A program made the position numbers and the translations under genes. Shown in pieces: positions 1 through 11,907 of a stretch of DNA of 45,000 nt. The notes below the pieces were generated by a model. The model was not told the origin of the DNA and did no database searches. It saw nothing but the letters and a program-made list of their open reading frames with translations. Position 1 is the stretch's first letter. Each line of letters starts with the position of its first letter. Source of the DNA: Chrysomallon squamiferum (taxonomy: Eukaryota; Mollusca; Gastropoda; Neomphalida; Peltospiridae); assembly GCA_012295275.1 (NCBI GenBank), contig CM022666.1, positions 13,935,606 to 13,980,605 on the forward strand, written 5' to 3'.

Positions 1-993
1 TGCAGAAATACACGATACTGAAATTAACTGCATCGTTCGATGTTTTCGCATAGCTGAGTTAGACATTAAAAAGAAAGAAACAAACCTCCCCTAACCACCG
101 TTTATGGCGTTTGGCACGAAAATGAATTTTATTCGGAAATACGTTAAGACAGCCGAGTTTTCGAAAACGTGATTCGTACCAAGTCCAGTGTCAGTGTCAA
201 GATTTGAATTTGACCGACGACATTTTTAAAAACCAATATTTGCCGTTATGAATACACTGGTTCTCATCTTGGTGTCAATCCGCGGAGCAAACAACAGTGA
301 TCAGTGTTGAAACAGAGCTGTCGTTTATTTATCAGCCGCAACTGAGTAAAGCAAAAAAAAAAGGCTCGATTATTTGCAAGTTTTTCAGTGCCAAATATAA
401 AAATAAATAGTAGATGATAATCGTGAAGGTCATAAAGTAACTGAATATGTGGATTGTTGACAGAATTCATAAATTCTCAAAACTAACAACAGTTATTTAT
501 ATTTGCATTTTTGCGAAACATCTGTTCATTGTTTTAAACAAGAACACATACATTTACATTTAAAATAAACATTTTACTGTGAATAATGTAACGAAAATAA
601 GGTCAGTTTTCTGCCCAAATGAATCTCAGTCTCCGTTCTCGTAGTGGTAGTTGTAGCATTGGTACTAGTAGTGGCAGTGACAGTGGTAGTAGTAGTGGTA
701 GTGGTAGTGGAAGCAGCAGTAGTGATAAGAAGGTAGCGGTAGTAGTAGTAATGGTAATAACAGTGGTAGAGTTAGTTGTAGCAGCAGTAATAATGATAGT
801 CGTAGTAGTAGTAGTAGTAATAGTAGCAGCAATAATAGTAGTTGTAGTAGTAGAAGTAGTTTAATAGTAATGGTAACAGTAGCAGCAGTATGACAAGTAC
901 TAGTTGTATCGTTAGGATATCTTATTCAGTTATTGCAATTTAAACAGCTCTAGTTATTTACTTTCATATTATATTTTAATATTTTTATTGCAG
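1..993. other. Upstream flank or intron of the protocadherin gene, no exon recognised
   Basis: AT-rich DNA with no cadherin-like reading frame. Positions about 640-880 are an imperfect trinucleotide tract (TAG/TGG/CAG-type) that is open in several frames and yields Ser- or Val-rich peptides typical of microsatellite translation. The stretch ends in a branch/pyrimidine region and the acceptor TTGCAG at 988-993. It is best read as the intron upstream of the penultimate-domain exon; earlier exons lie outside the window. Confidence 0.6.
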
Positions 994-1266
994 TATTTTC
1001 GGCATCGATTCTTCTGGATACATAACGGTCGTTGACGCCGACAACATCAAGGAAGACGTCTACATTCTGGCTGTGACCGTAACCGACAACGGCAACCCAC
1101 CGCGACAAGCCGTTGCCACGGTTACGGTGAAGTTCCCGCCCCTTCCGCATCCATCGCCGGTTGTCATGGCAGGCGCCGGAAGTGACATTCTAGCCATTGC
1201 TTTCGGAGTGCTGGCCGCTGTGCTGTTGATTACTGTTACTATTTTAATTATTTACATCATAAAAAG
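994..1266 (+). CDS. Protocadherin exon: last cadherin repeat end plus transmembrane helix
   Basis: Acceptor CAG at 991-993; donor AG|GTAAAC at 1267. The first base completes a codon from an upstream exon. The last two bases (AG) join the A at 1695 to make Arg. It carries the VTVTDNGNPP strand and the hydrophobic run ILAIAFGVLAAVLLITVTIL. Confidence 0.88.
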
Positions 1267-1339
1267 GTAAACGTCACATTTTTTTTTTTTTTTTTTTTTT
1301 TACAGTTTTCCTACTCGGTGGTATGTAACAAAATACGGT

Positions 1340-1378
<39 letters not shown>

Positions 1379-1580
1379 TTTGTGTATGTGTTTGTTCGTG
1401 TGTATGTTTCATTCATTTGCCTTTTTTCCATCATTTCCCTTATTATTATTATTATTATTAATTATTTTTCCTCAAAAGCTGTCCGTATTTCTGTATTAAT
1501 CCAATATCATTTGTTGTTGTTGTTGTTCTTCTTCTTCTTCTTCTTCTATCACCTTGTTTATAAATTTAGTAAATAAAATG

Positions 1581-1620
<40 letters not shown>

Positions 1621-2279
1621 TTATTTTTATTTAATTTAAAAAAACAAAAAAAATTAAACACATAAATAAATCTAAATCCTGTGTTTTATTACAGACGTCT
1701 GCAGGCGAACGCGCCGCTGGACAAAGCGAAGATCAGCCACGCCCTCGACCCCAAGGGACTGCTGTACCAGAAGCAGTCGGGTTCGCGCAGTGCGTCGCGC
1801 GTCAACCTCAACTTCCGCGGCAACCACGAAGAAACCGCCGACAGCGACACCACCGTCGCCAAAAACCCCTTCACCATCGGCGAGACGGACTTCCGCATGT
1901 ACGACAGCAGCAGCTACGCCTACATCCCCAGCGACGAGTCGGAGACGGACAGGGACATGGACGAGATACAGATAGAAACGGCTGTGATTCCCTACCGACC
2001 GGGGACGAATTCACTCTACCAACAAAACAACAATGGCTTCCACCCGAGCGACGAAGACGACAGTTTTCAGGAAAAGATGGATCACTCCAACGGTTCCTTC
2101 AACACGTCCAAGAACTCTGGAAGTCTGGAGAGCCTGCACAGTGAAGGGGCAAGCAGCAAAACCATGCTGATGAATACCATGATGGAGAGTAAAAAGTCGA
2201 TGCCAGGCAAAATGATGCCATGGGACAGCAGTGGACATTTAGCGTCTATGAAACCTGTGGTAAGCTTTTGAAGTTTAAC

Positions 2280-2310
<31 letters not shown>

Positions 2311-2423
2311 CTTCTTCTTCTTCTTCTTATTATTATTATTATTATGATTATTAATATTATTACTTTGTTATTATTATTATTATTTTTGTAAGACTAATTG
2401 AATTTTACAAAAAGGGTATATTA

Positions 2424-2455
<32 letters not shown>

Positions 2456-2731
2456 TATGTACATACGTACGTACTTCCAAATCCAAGAGTGGATGAATGT
2501 ACATTTATATCATTTATGAAAACTGTATTAAAATTGTCTGTGACTGTAACATAGAACCCTGCTTGAATTCATGATTTGAAAAAAAAAAAAAAAAAAACCC
2601 CAACACAATTAGCATGCAATTTAAACTAAACAATAATTTTTAACTTTTTTTTTTTTTTTCAGCATAGCATAGATGGAAACCCTGGTATTGGTCCGATAGA
2701 TGAGAAGCCTGAAATCACTGTGTACTTTTAG
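994..2731 (+). CDS. Protocadherin-type cadherin, C-terminal part (3 exons, 5' partial)
   Basis: Joined exons 994-1266, 1695-2259 and 2663-2731 give 301 residues plus stop, with matching intron phases (2, then 0). Residues 1-55 are the end of a cadherin repeat: IFGIDSSGYI, then DVYILAVTVTDNGNPP, the hallmark Tyr-x-Leu-x-Val-x-Val-x-Asp-x-Gly-x-Pro-Pro strand. Residues about 65-89 are one membrane helix closed by IIKRRLQ. The remaining ~210 residues are a Ser/Asp/Glu-rich cytoplasmic tail ending in EITVYF; V-Y-F fits a class II PDZ-ligand pattern. Known of the family: calcium-dependent homophilic adhesion at the plasma membrane, often neural. Inferred: a delta-like or lophotrochozoan protocadherin. 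The exact subfamily cannot be told without the ectodomain. Exon 2 begins GC-rich in AT-rich surroundings. Confidence 0.88.
1695..2259 (+). CDS. Protocadherin exon: main cytoplasmic domain
   Basis: Acceptor TTACAG at 1689-1694; donor GTG|GTAAGC at 2260. It encodes RLQANAPLDKAKISHALDPK onward: basic juxtamembrane, then Ser-rich and acidic (SDESETDRDMDEIQ). The first ~250 bases are markedly GC-rich with C/G third positions, unlike the flanking introns. The antisense and +1 frames are also open here, which is a composition effect. Confidence 0.88.
2663..2731 (+). CDS. Protocadherin terminal exon (22 residues plus stop)
   Basis: The acceptor follows a 14-base T run (TTTTTCAG, ending 2662). It reads HSIDGNPGIGPIDEKPEITV, then YF and TAG at 2729-2731. 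The phase matches the donor at 2260. Reading through that donor instead would add only VSF and stop, a possible alternative C-terminus. Confidence 0.85.
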   Translation, partial: HSIDGNPGIGPIDEKPEITVYF

Positions 2732-3940
2732 ACAATCAGTGTCTCTAACTACGTCATCGCTGACAAATGAAGCTGCTGTTTGTTCTCTTGTGATAAAGAC
2801 AGATACGTTTTACTATACGCAGAAGTATGAACTATGAAAATGAATTTCCATGTGTTCGTGATAAATGTGAATTTGAAAATGCAAGTGGAAAATGATGTTT
2901 TGTGATGGGAAAAAAATATGTGATATGTATCTTGAAGATTTTGATAGCATCACATAAAGATGTGATATGATAGTGTGAGGCTGAATTTGAAAATCCGTAA
3001 CGTTATATATATAAAAAAAAAAGCATTACAGTAATGAAATTTTACACAACCTCAAATAATTATATATGAATGGGAATATATAATATATGTGAAACAAGAA
3101 ACATAAATACCAGTTATATTATGAACAAGAAATGAAACAATGAGAATATAATTACCAAGATAAAGCAGCATTAAATTATGTACGCAATATGAATAATGTA
3201 AGAGATTTGTACGAACAGTTTTGTATGAAAATAACAGATCTACAGCAAAATAAACTGCTGTATGATTTGCACCAAAGAAAGATAGATCATACGTTACAAA
3301 GCCTTTTGCGTGGATGTGTGAAAAAAAGTGGATCTTTTGACAGTTACGTGGATCAAAAAGTAACGACACGTTCCATATTATATCGTAGTTCTGTGAAGAG
3401 ATGTAACTACTTTAAGAATAGAATAAACGCAACCATCAAAAGTGTCACACACGAAAATATCATATGCTATGAAAGATTATGTAATTATTTCTAGAATGTA
3501 CATATTAAGAAAAAATATATATGTTTATAAGTGTATCTAAATTAAAAAAAAAAAAAAAGTGATGTGATATATTCAAATGACAAACTAGATCACAGAAAAT
3601 TTGATATTTTAAAGAATGGAACAACTCTTTAGTTGCAGATCCATGGTTTGTTTTAAGGGTGTACACAAACACGAGTTGACTAATTCAGAAAGTGATCTAT
3701 CATTTATCTGCTAACAGCAGTCGAATCTTTGGTATATATATATAAGAAAAAAAAAGATTTTTTATCAAAAACGTAAAATTAAGACATAGTACTAGTGCAA
3801 GCAGAATTGTTAACCATATAATAAAATATTATTAAACAGTATTTAATATTTCTTGGTAATTTTATAATACTGTTTAAACATGAATTAAACATATTTTAAG
3901 TGAGTCATTCAAGCTGACGTCTTCCCTTGTCTGGCTTCAC
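2732..3940 (+). other. Probable 3' UTR and downstream flank of the protocadherin gene
   Basis: No convincing coding sequence. AATAAA occurs at 3249-3254 and again at 3820-3825; either could serve as poly(A) signal. An open frame at 3189-3494 encodes 101 residues without recognisable motif in UTR-like composition and was not called a gene. Confidence 0.5.
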
Positions 3941-3945
3941 GCGTG

Positions 3946-4216
3946 GCGTTACTAGGCAACGAGAAATTGACAGATCATCTGAATATAAAAAATATAAAAA
4001 ACCACTGATTTGTATAGTCATACATAAAAGTTAAGGTTACGGTATAACTGTATTTGTAATGTTGCGGTCTTTACCCAGAAAGTCCCAAAGGCGTTACTAG
4101 TTAAAAAGAAATGGACAGACCGTAATTCACTGCTAAGTATAGTTATATACAAAAGTTAAGGTTACGATATGACAGTTTTTGTGATGTTACGATTTCATAT
4201 AGAAAGTTCTAAAGGC
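3946..4216. repeat. Diverged tandem duplication, unit about 125-145 bp
   Basis: Two related copies can be aligned by eye. GCGTTACTA occurs near 3946 and 4091; AAAAGTTAAGGTTACG occurs near 4026 and 4153; AGAAAGTCCCAAAG at ~4077 matches AGAAAGTTCTAAAG at ~4201. Copies differ by substitutions and small indels, so the duplication is old. Confidence 0.65.
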
Positions 4217-4789
4217 AAACGCTGTCTGGTGTATTTACCGGTTTGTAAGAAATGACAGTAACTTTTTTGTTTTGTATACACGTTGTTATGTATTAACAAT
4301 AATTACACAGTATTTTCGTGTAATATCCATCGGTCTGTCTCTCTATCTGATTATCAATCTGTCTATCCATCTATCTATCTGTCAGACTATATATATATAC
4401 GTATATATGACACTTACGTAATATATATATTTTTTAATATTGGTTTTATTTTTCTATAACGGAAAATAAAACAATACATTTTATATGAAAATTAATAAAT
4501 AAATAAAAATAAATAAATAATAAAGAATTAAAACTGCGCATTTCACTTCAGCTATAACATATACAAAATAAATAATAATTATATTAATAATTATATAACG
4601 AATGCAGTCCAAACAATTAATTCTTATATGTTGATGCATGCTACAGAAATTAATCAGTAAAGTGTAATGAATGATACATCTTTGTCACGTGATGAGCTGG
4701 TCCAGTATATAACACTGTATATTCTCATAAGTTAAAACATTTAAGCAATAATTCTTATACATTTCTATTACGAGTTATGTCCAGCTGTG

Positions 4790-5062
4790 TATCGTTAATT
4801 GTCTTATATGCTATCTGTAAATCCATTGTTAATTCTATTGTACATTATATGTAAATGGTAATAACATATATGTATTGTTAATTCTCTTCTACGCTATATA
4901 TAAATGATAACATCAATCCATTGTTAATTCTATTGTACATTGTGTGTAAATGGTAATAACATATATGTATTGTTAATTCTCTTCTACGCTATATATAAAT
5001 ATTAACATCAATCCATTGTTAATTCTCTTGTACACTGTCTACAAATGATAACATACGTGCAG
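4790..5062. repeat. 95-bp minisatellite, about 2.5 copies
   Basis: ATCCATTGTTAATTCT recurs at 4821, 4916 and 5011, exactly 95 bases apart. Each unit is two related half-units of about 47 bases, one with CCATTGTTAATTCT and one with GTATTGTTAATTCT, so this is a short higher-order repeat. Confidence 0.85.
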
Positions 5063-5433
5063 TACTAATTCTTATGTCCGAAATTTATACATGATATCTA
5101 TTTTATTTGTTGTTCACGTATTTAGTTATTTTTGTTTTATTTTCAAACCATTGATCCATGAATTGAATGCCAGAAATTCGTTCAAATGTTGTTGTTTTTT
5201 AAAATGATTTGTACATTATCATTTTGCTATTAAAATGTGAATCGTTAGTATTTATGAAAATAACTGTTTTGTCTCGTATAATTAAAATTCAAAAATATTA
5301 ATAGCTATTCAGTACATTGAGTTAATAATATAGCCTACGAAATGGTTATTATTATTATTATTAATTATTTATATTTTTCGGTGTTACTGGAGATTGAAAT
5401 AAAATTCATATAAATATATAAATAAATAAATAA

Positions 5434-5472
<39 letters not shown>

Positions 5473-5758
5473 AAACATAACTTGAAATTACGTAGATTAT
5501 AGAACTTAGACTGTTTGTTTCACCAAAATTACATTTTAAATTTTAACAATTTGTTTTCATTGTTTTCGAGTGATTGAATATGTCAGAGCCATAGACACAA
5601 TAAACCTTTGTAATATATGTTTGTATATTAATGAATTTTTAATTTTGTTTTCTTGTCGAAATAAAAATAAAATTCTACTTTAGATTAGTTTTTGTCTTTT
5701 GTTAATTTCAGTCGTGATTACGTTACGACGAAATCTGAGGATATGTGTTACTAACAGT

Positions 5759-5760
<2 letters not shown>
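5063..5760. other. AT-rich intergenic DNA
   Basis: No coding pattern. It holds an (AAAT)n tract at about 5413-5475 and several AATAAA motifs. Nothing else is supported. Confidence 0.5.

Positions 5761-5761
<1 letters not shown>

Positions 5762-5821
<60 letters not shown>
5762..5821. repeat. (GA)n microsatellite
   Basis: Uninterrupted GA dinucleotides for about 60 bases, just upstream of the CRE cluster and TATA box of the small ORF at 6091. Confidence 0.95.
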
Positions 5822-5826
<5 letters not shown>

Positions 5827-5845
5827 ACCCCATACTTGTCCACAA

Positions 5846-5887
5846 TGACGTCATGGAAACAGATGACGTAATACATTCATGACGTCT
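5846..5887. promoter_or_regulatory. Cluster of three CRE/ATF-like sites
   Basis: TGACGTCA at 5846-5853 (perfect palindromic CRE), TGACGTAA at 5864-5871 and TGACGTCT at 5880-5887 lie within 42 bases. They sit 55-95 bases before a TATAAA box and about 200 before the ATG at 6091, a plausible CREB/ATF-responsive promoter for that unit. The site assignment is motif-based only. Confidence 0.5.
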
Positions 5888-5941
5888 TGAAAAGCAAACT
5901 GACACTTAATTAAAATAACAACGAGGCAGTGTTCAGTACGT

Positions 5942-5947
5942 TATAAA
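5942..5947 (+). promoter_or_regulatory. TATA box candidate for the 6091 ORF
   Basis: TATAAA in the context ACGTTATAAATCTTAA, downstream of the CRE cluster. Initiation would be expected near 5970-5980, leaving an A-rich 5' UTR of about 110 bases. In such AT-rich DNA the motif alone is weak; its position after three CREs is what makes it credible. Confidence 0.4.
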
Positions 5948-6090
5948 TCTTAAACAAAATTTACAAAAATAAGAAACAAAAGAAGAAAAAGAAAGAAAAA
6001 AAAAAGAAAAAAAAAAAAAAAAAAAAAAAAAAGAAAAAAGAAAAAGAAGAAAAAAAAAAAAGGAAAACGGAAGAAAAAAATCCTATAAAC

Positions 6091-6476
6091 ATGACTACCA
6101 GTTGTTACAGACTCCTTCCAGAAAAGTGCGGACAGAAACGTGTAACGTTTCAACAGCCGGTGTGCGAGTACATTCAGGAACTGGACAAGGATTACAGCAG
6201 AACCGTGAAGAAAATCATGAGCGGCATGGAAGACCTGCAACGTATGGAGCGCGACAGATCTTCAAGCTGGCAGCGAATTACCGTGAACTTGAAACGAAGA
6301 TGAAAAGACTCAAAATACAGACGACCGTTTTAGTGGAGGAATCTGGCATGCAGACGAAAGAGTTCGAAAAAGTGTATTTCCTGGACGCTGCGGTTCGTCA
6401 GTTGCAACGCAATGCCAAGAAAATGTGCTTCGGTTTCCCAACGTATGTGCCGGGTGCAAAATGTCAGAGCTAATTA
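6091..6476 (+). CDS. Small coiled-coil protein of unknown function, interrupted by one frameshift (gene or young pseudogene)
   Basis: Family not recognised. Frame A runs 6091-6303 (70 residues) from ATG in context AAACATGA; frame B is open through 6473, stop TAA 6474-6476. Frame A is protein-like up to about 6250 (CEYIQELDKDYSRTVKKIM..DLQRMER). Frame B is protein-like after that (RQIFKLAANYRELETKMKRL, then FLDAAVRQLQRNAKKMCFGF). One missing base near 6250 would join them into about 127 residues: an N-terminus with K16-R17-V18-T19-F20, matching the RVxF PP1-docking pattern, a charged helical middle and a short Cys-containing tail. There is no intron; a promoter-like cluster lies upstream and AATAAA downstream. 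Alternatives are an assembly indel in a real gene, a retro-copy that has begun to decay, or recoding. GC content is well above the surroundings. Confidence 0.45.
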
Positions 6477-6622
6477 TAGCATCGATGGTTTACACTGACT
6501 GATATTTCATACTATGTATTTCTAATCTTTTATATTTAAGAGCAGTTTAAGATAATTTTGTAATAGAATATAATGTATATAATTCTTATTGTATGCATTT
6601 TATTAAAATATATGAGAAATTA

Positions 6623-6628
6623 AATAAA
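6623..6628 (+). terminator. Poly(A) signal candidate for the 6091 unit
   Basis: AATAAA about 150 bases after the stop at 6476, followed by a GT/T-rich stretch. This spacing is typical of a short 3' UTR. Confidence 0.4.
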
Positions 6629-6639
6629 GTATAATTTGT

Positions 6640-9550
<2,911 letters not shown>

Positions 9551-9551
9551 T

Positions 9552-9713
9552 TAGTTACAATGGTATTGATTGGATGATTAGTTGTTGTGTTTTTATTACA
9601 GAAACTGTGATTGGGTATTGATGAAATTTCTTTTATTTACAATGGTTATTGATTGGATGATTAATTCTTGTGTTTTTATTACAGAAACTATGATTGGGTA
9701 TTGATGAAACCAG
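9552..9713. repeat. 83-bp tandem duplication carrying a 3' splice site, before the TTC14 start codon
   Basis: ATTGATTGGATGATTA recurs at 9565 and 9648. Each copy continues into TGTTTTTATTACAG|AAACT, so a good acceptor appears at 9601 and again at 9684. The second is followed by the TTC14 start codon at 9743. Copies differ by a few bases. Confidence 0.75.
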
Positions 9714-9742
9714 GGCATTAAGAGCAGAAACAGCAAGTGACG
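9685..9742 (+). promoter_or_regulatory. TTC14 5' UTR segment with two tiny upstream ORFs
   Basis: If the exon begins after the acceptor ending 9684, its leader carries ATG-ATT-GGG-TAT-TGA at 9690-9704 and an overlapping ATG-AAA-CCA-GGG-CAT-TAA at 9704-9721. The overlap is one base (TGATG). Both precede the main ATG (context GACGATGG) and would be expected to lower its translation. Confidence 0.4.
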
Positions 9743-9891
9743 ATGGACATGCAGCTGGTTAGTCAAGCTGTGCAGTTTCATGGTCCTGATTTTGTGAGAA
9801 ACCTGACAGCAGAACTCAGAGAACAGATTTTCAGTTCTCTGCCGTCTGACATTGAGAAACATCGACGATTTCATAGATCTCCAGAAATAGG
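9743..9891 (+). CDS. TTC14: TTC14 coding exon 1
   Basis: Starts [18 protein letters not shown]; ends ..HRSPEI plus GG of a split Gly codon. Donor ATAGG|GTTTGT at 9892, which is also the seed of the 78-bp minisatellite. Confidence 0.8.
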
Positions 9892-10811
9892 GTTTGTACA
9901 CAGCGTACTTCATAAATCATCACTGATGTAGAGTTTAAGCTGGTTATGTTAAAATGTCCAGAAAATAGGGTTTGTACACAGCGTACTTCATAAATCATCA
10001 CTGATGTAGAGTTTAAGCTTGTTATGTTAAAATGTCCAGAAAATAGGGTTTGTACACAGCGTACTTCATAAATCATCACTGATGTAGAGTTTAAGCTTGT
10101 TATGTTAAAATGTCCAGAAAATAGGGTTTGTACATAGCATACTTCATAAATCATCACTGATGTAGAGTTTAAGCTTGTTATGTTAAAATGTCCAGAAAAT
10201 AGGGTTTGTACATAGCATACTTCATAAATCATCACTGATGTAGAGTTTAAGCTTGTTATGTTAAAATGTCCAGAAAATAGGGTTTGTACATAGCATACTT
10301 CATAAATCATCACTGATGTAGAGTTTAAGCTTGTTATGTTAAAATGTCCAGAAAATAGGGTTTGTACATAGCATACTTCATAAATCATCACTGATGTAGA
10401 GTTTAAGCTTGTTATGTTAAAATGTCCAGAAAATAGGGTTTGTACATAGCATACTTCATAAATCATCACTGATGTAGAGTTTAAGCTTGTTATGTTAAAA
10501 TGTCCAGAAAATAGGGTTTGTACACAGCATACTTCATAAATCACTGGTGTAGGGTTAAGCTGGTTATATTTAAATGTATAAAGGTGTAATGATGATATGG
10601 ATAACTATAAATTGCTTCTAGGCAACAGTAAGTTTATCATTAAATAAAACATATCTTCCCTTATTCTACCTTTAATCCTTTTTGATCCTTTTGACGGCTA
10701 TCTGTGATATGCATCACTGTGTAAATTGTATCTGTCTATCTGCCTGTCTGTTTGTCTATCTCACTGTTTGTCTGTATATCTATTTAGTATCTCTCTCTGT
10801 GTGTGTGTGTC

Positions 10812-10858
<47 letters not shown>

Positions 10859-11826
10859 GCAATGACCAAATGTTTAAATGTATTGCAATGCATCATCACT
10901 GTTGTGGGAAACTGCTGACTTTAGATGGTTTCCTTTGCCAAAAATTATTTTTAAAAACTCATGTTTGACCAGTAATCATTATAATGTATTTTAAAATACG
11001 AAAAATGTTTAGATTTTTTATTTAATTTTGTTTTTCAGTGATGAGCAGTTTCTGTGTCGAATGAGACAGTTCATTGCCAAGAAAGCAGACATCATTTATC
11101 AGCCTGTACAAAACAAACCAAATACAGCTGACGAAGATTTCGATGGTTTGTTAATTATTTGTTATGGTTATTGTCATCATCATCATCATCATCATCAGAT
11201 TATTATTATTATTAATATTCTTCTTCTTCACCTTCTTCTTTTTATTACTGTTATTGTTATCAGTATTATTATTAGCATCATTACTATTGTTGTTATTGTT
11301 ATTGTTATTACCATCATATCTGTGAGTAATTATGTGAATTTCTCTTTAATTTTTCAGACAAATATGCCATCTTGCCAGCCCTGGAATCATTTATGGGCTT
11401 GGAGCCAGAAATATGTAAAGAACATTTCTTTAATGCAAGTATTGATATTACTAGCTGTCAGTGTTACTAATTTTAATGTTGCTTGAAAAAGGTAAATTAT
11501 AGTTTTGCTGTTACAAAATTTCTAAAAAAAAAATTTGTCTTCACAGTGAAAGTTATTCATTTATTTAACACGTATTATAGTCTTGGCCATAGTAAAAGAA
11601 AAATTCTGTGAGAAAAACATCCTGTGAGAAAATAAAAACTTTGTGAAAATTTTTAAAATTTAGCTTTGTTAGATTAAGCCATTTTAGACAGCTGCACAGT
11701 AGAATAATGTAAATATATATTTACAAAGAATAAACTATAAATAAAATTATAATTAAAATATTTTTATATTATTGTTATAAAAATTAATATTTGAGTTTTT
11801 GTTCTACAAGTATGTGATAAATAATT

Positions 11827-11907
<81 letters not shown>

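Noticed and set aside
619-864. Ser/Gly/Val-rich frame
   Set aside because: Translation of an imperfect TAG/TGG trinucleotide tract.
3189-3494. 101-codon frame after the protocadherin stop
   Set aside because: It lies in the 3' UTR, has UTR-like composition and no recognisable motif. An overlapping minus-strand frame of similar length is equally good.
9831-10544. Minus-strand 237-codon frame with a perfect 26-residue repeat
   Set aside because: It is the 78-bp minisatellite read backwards. The unit length is a multiple of three, and the array sits in TTC14 intron 1 on the other strand.
9881-10560. CRISPR array
   Set aside because: The units are contiguous 78-bp direct repeats without unique spacers, in a eukaryotic intron.
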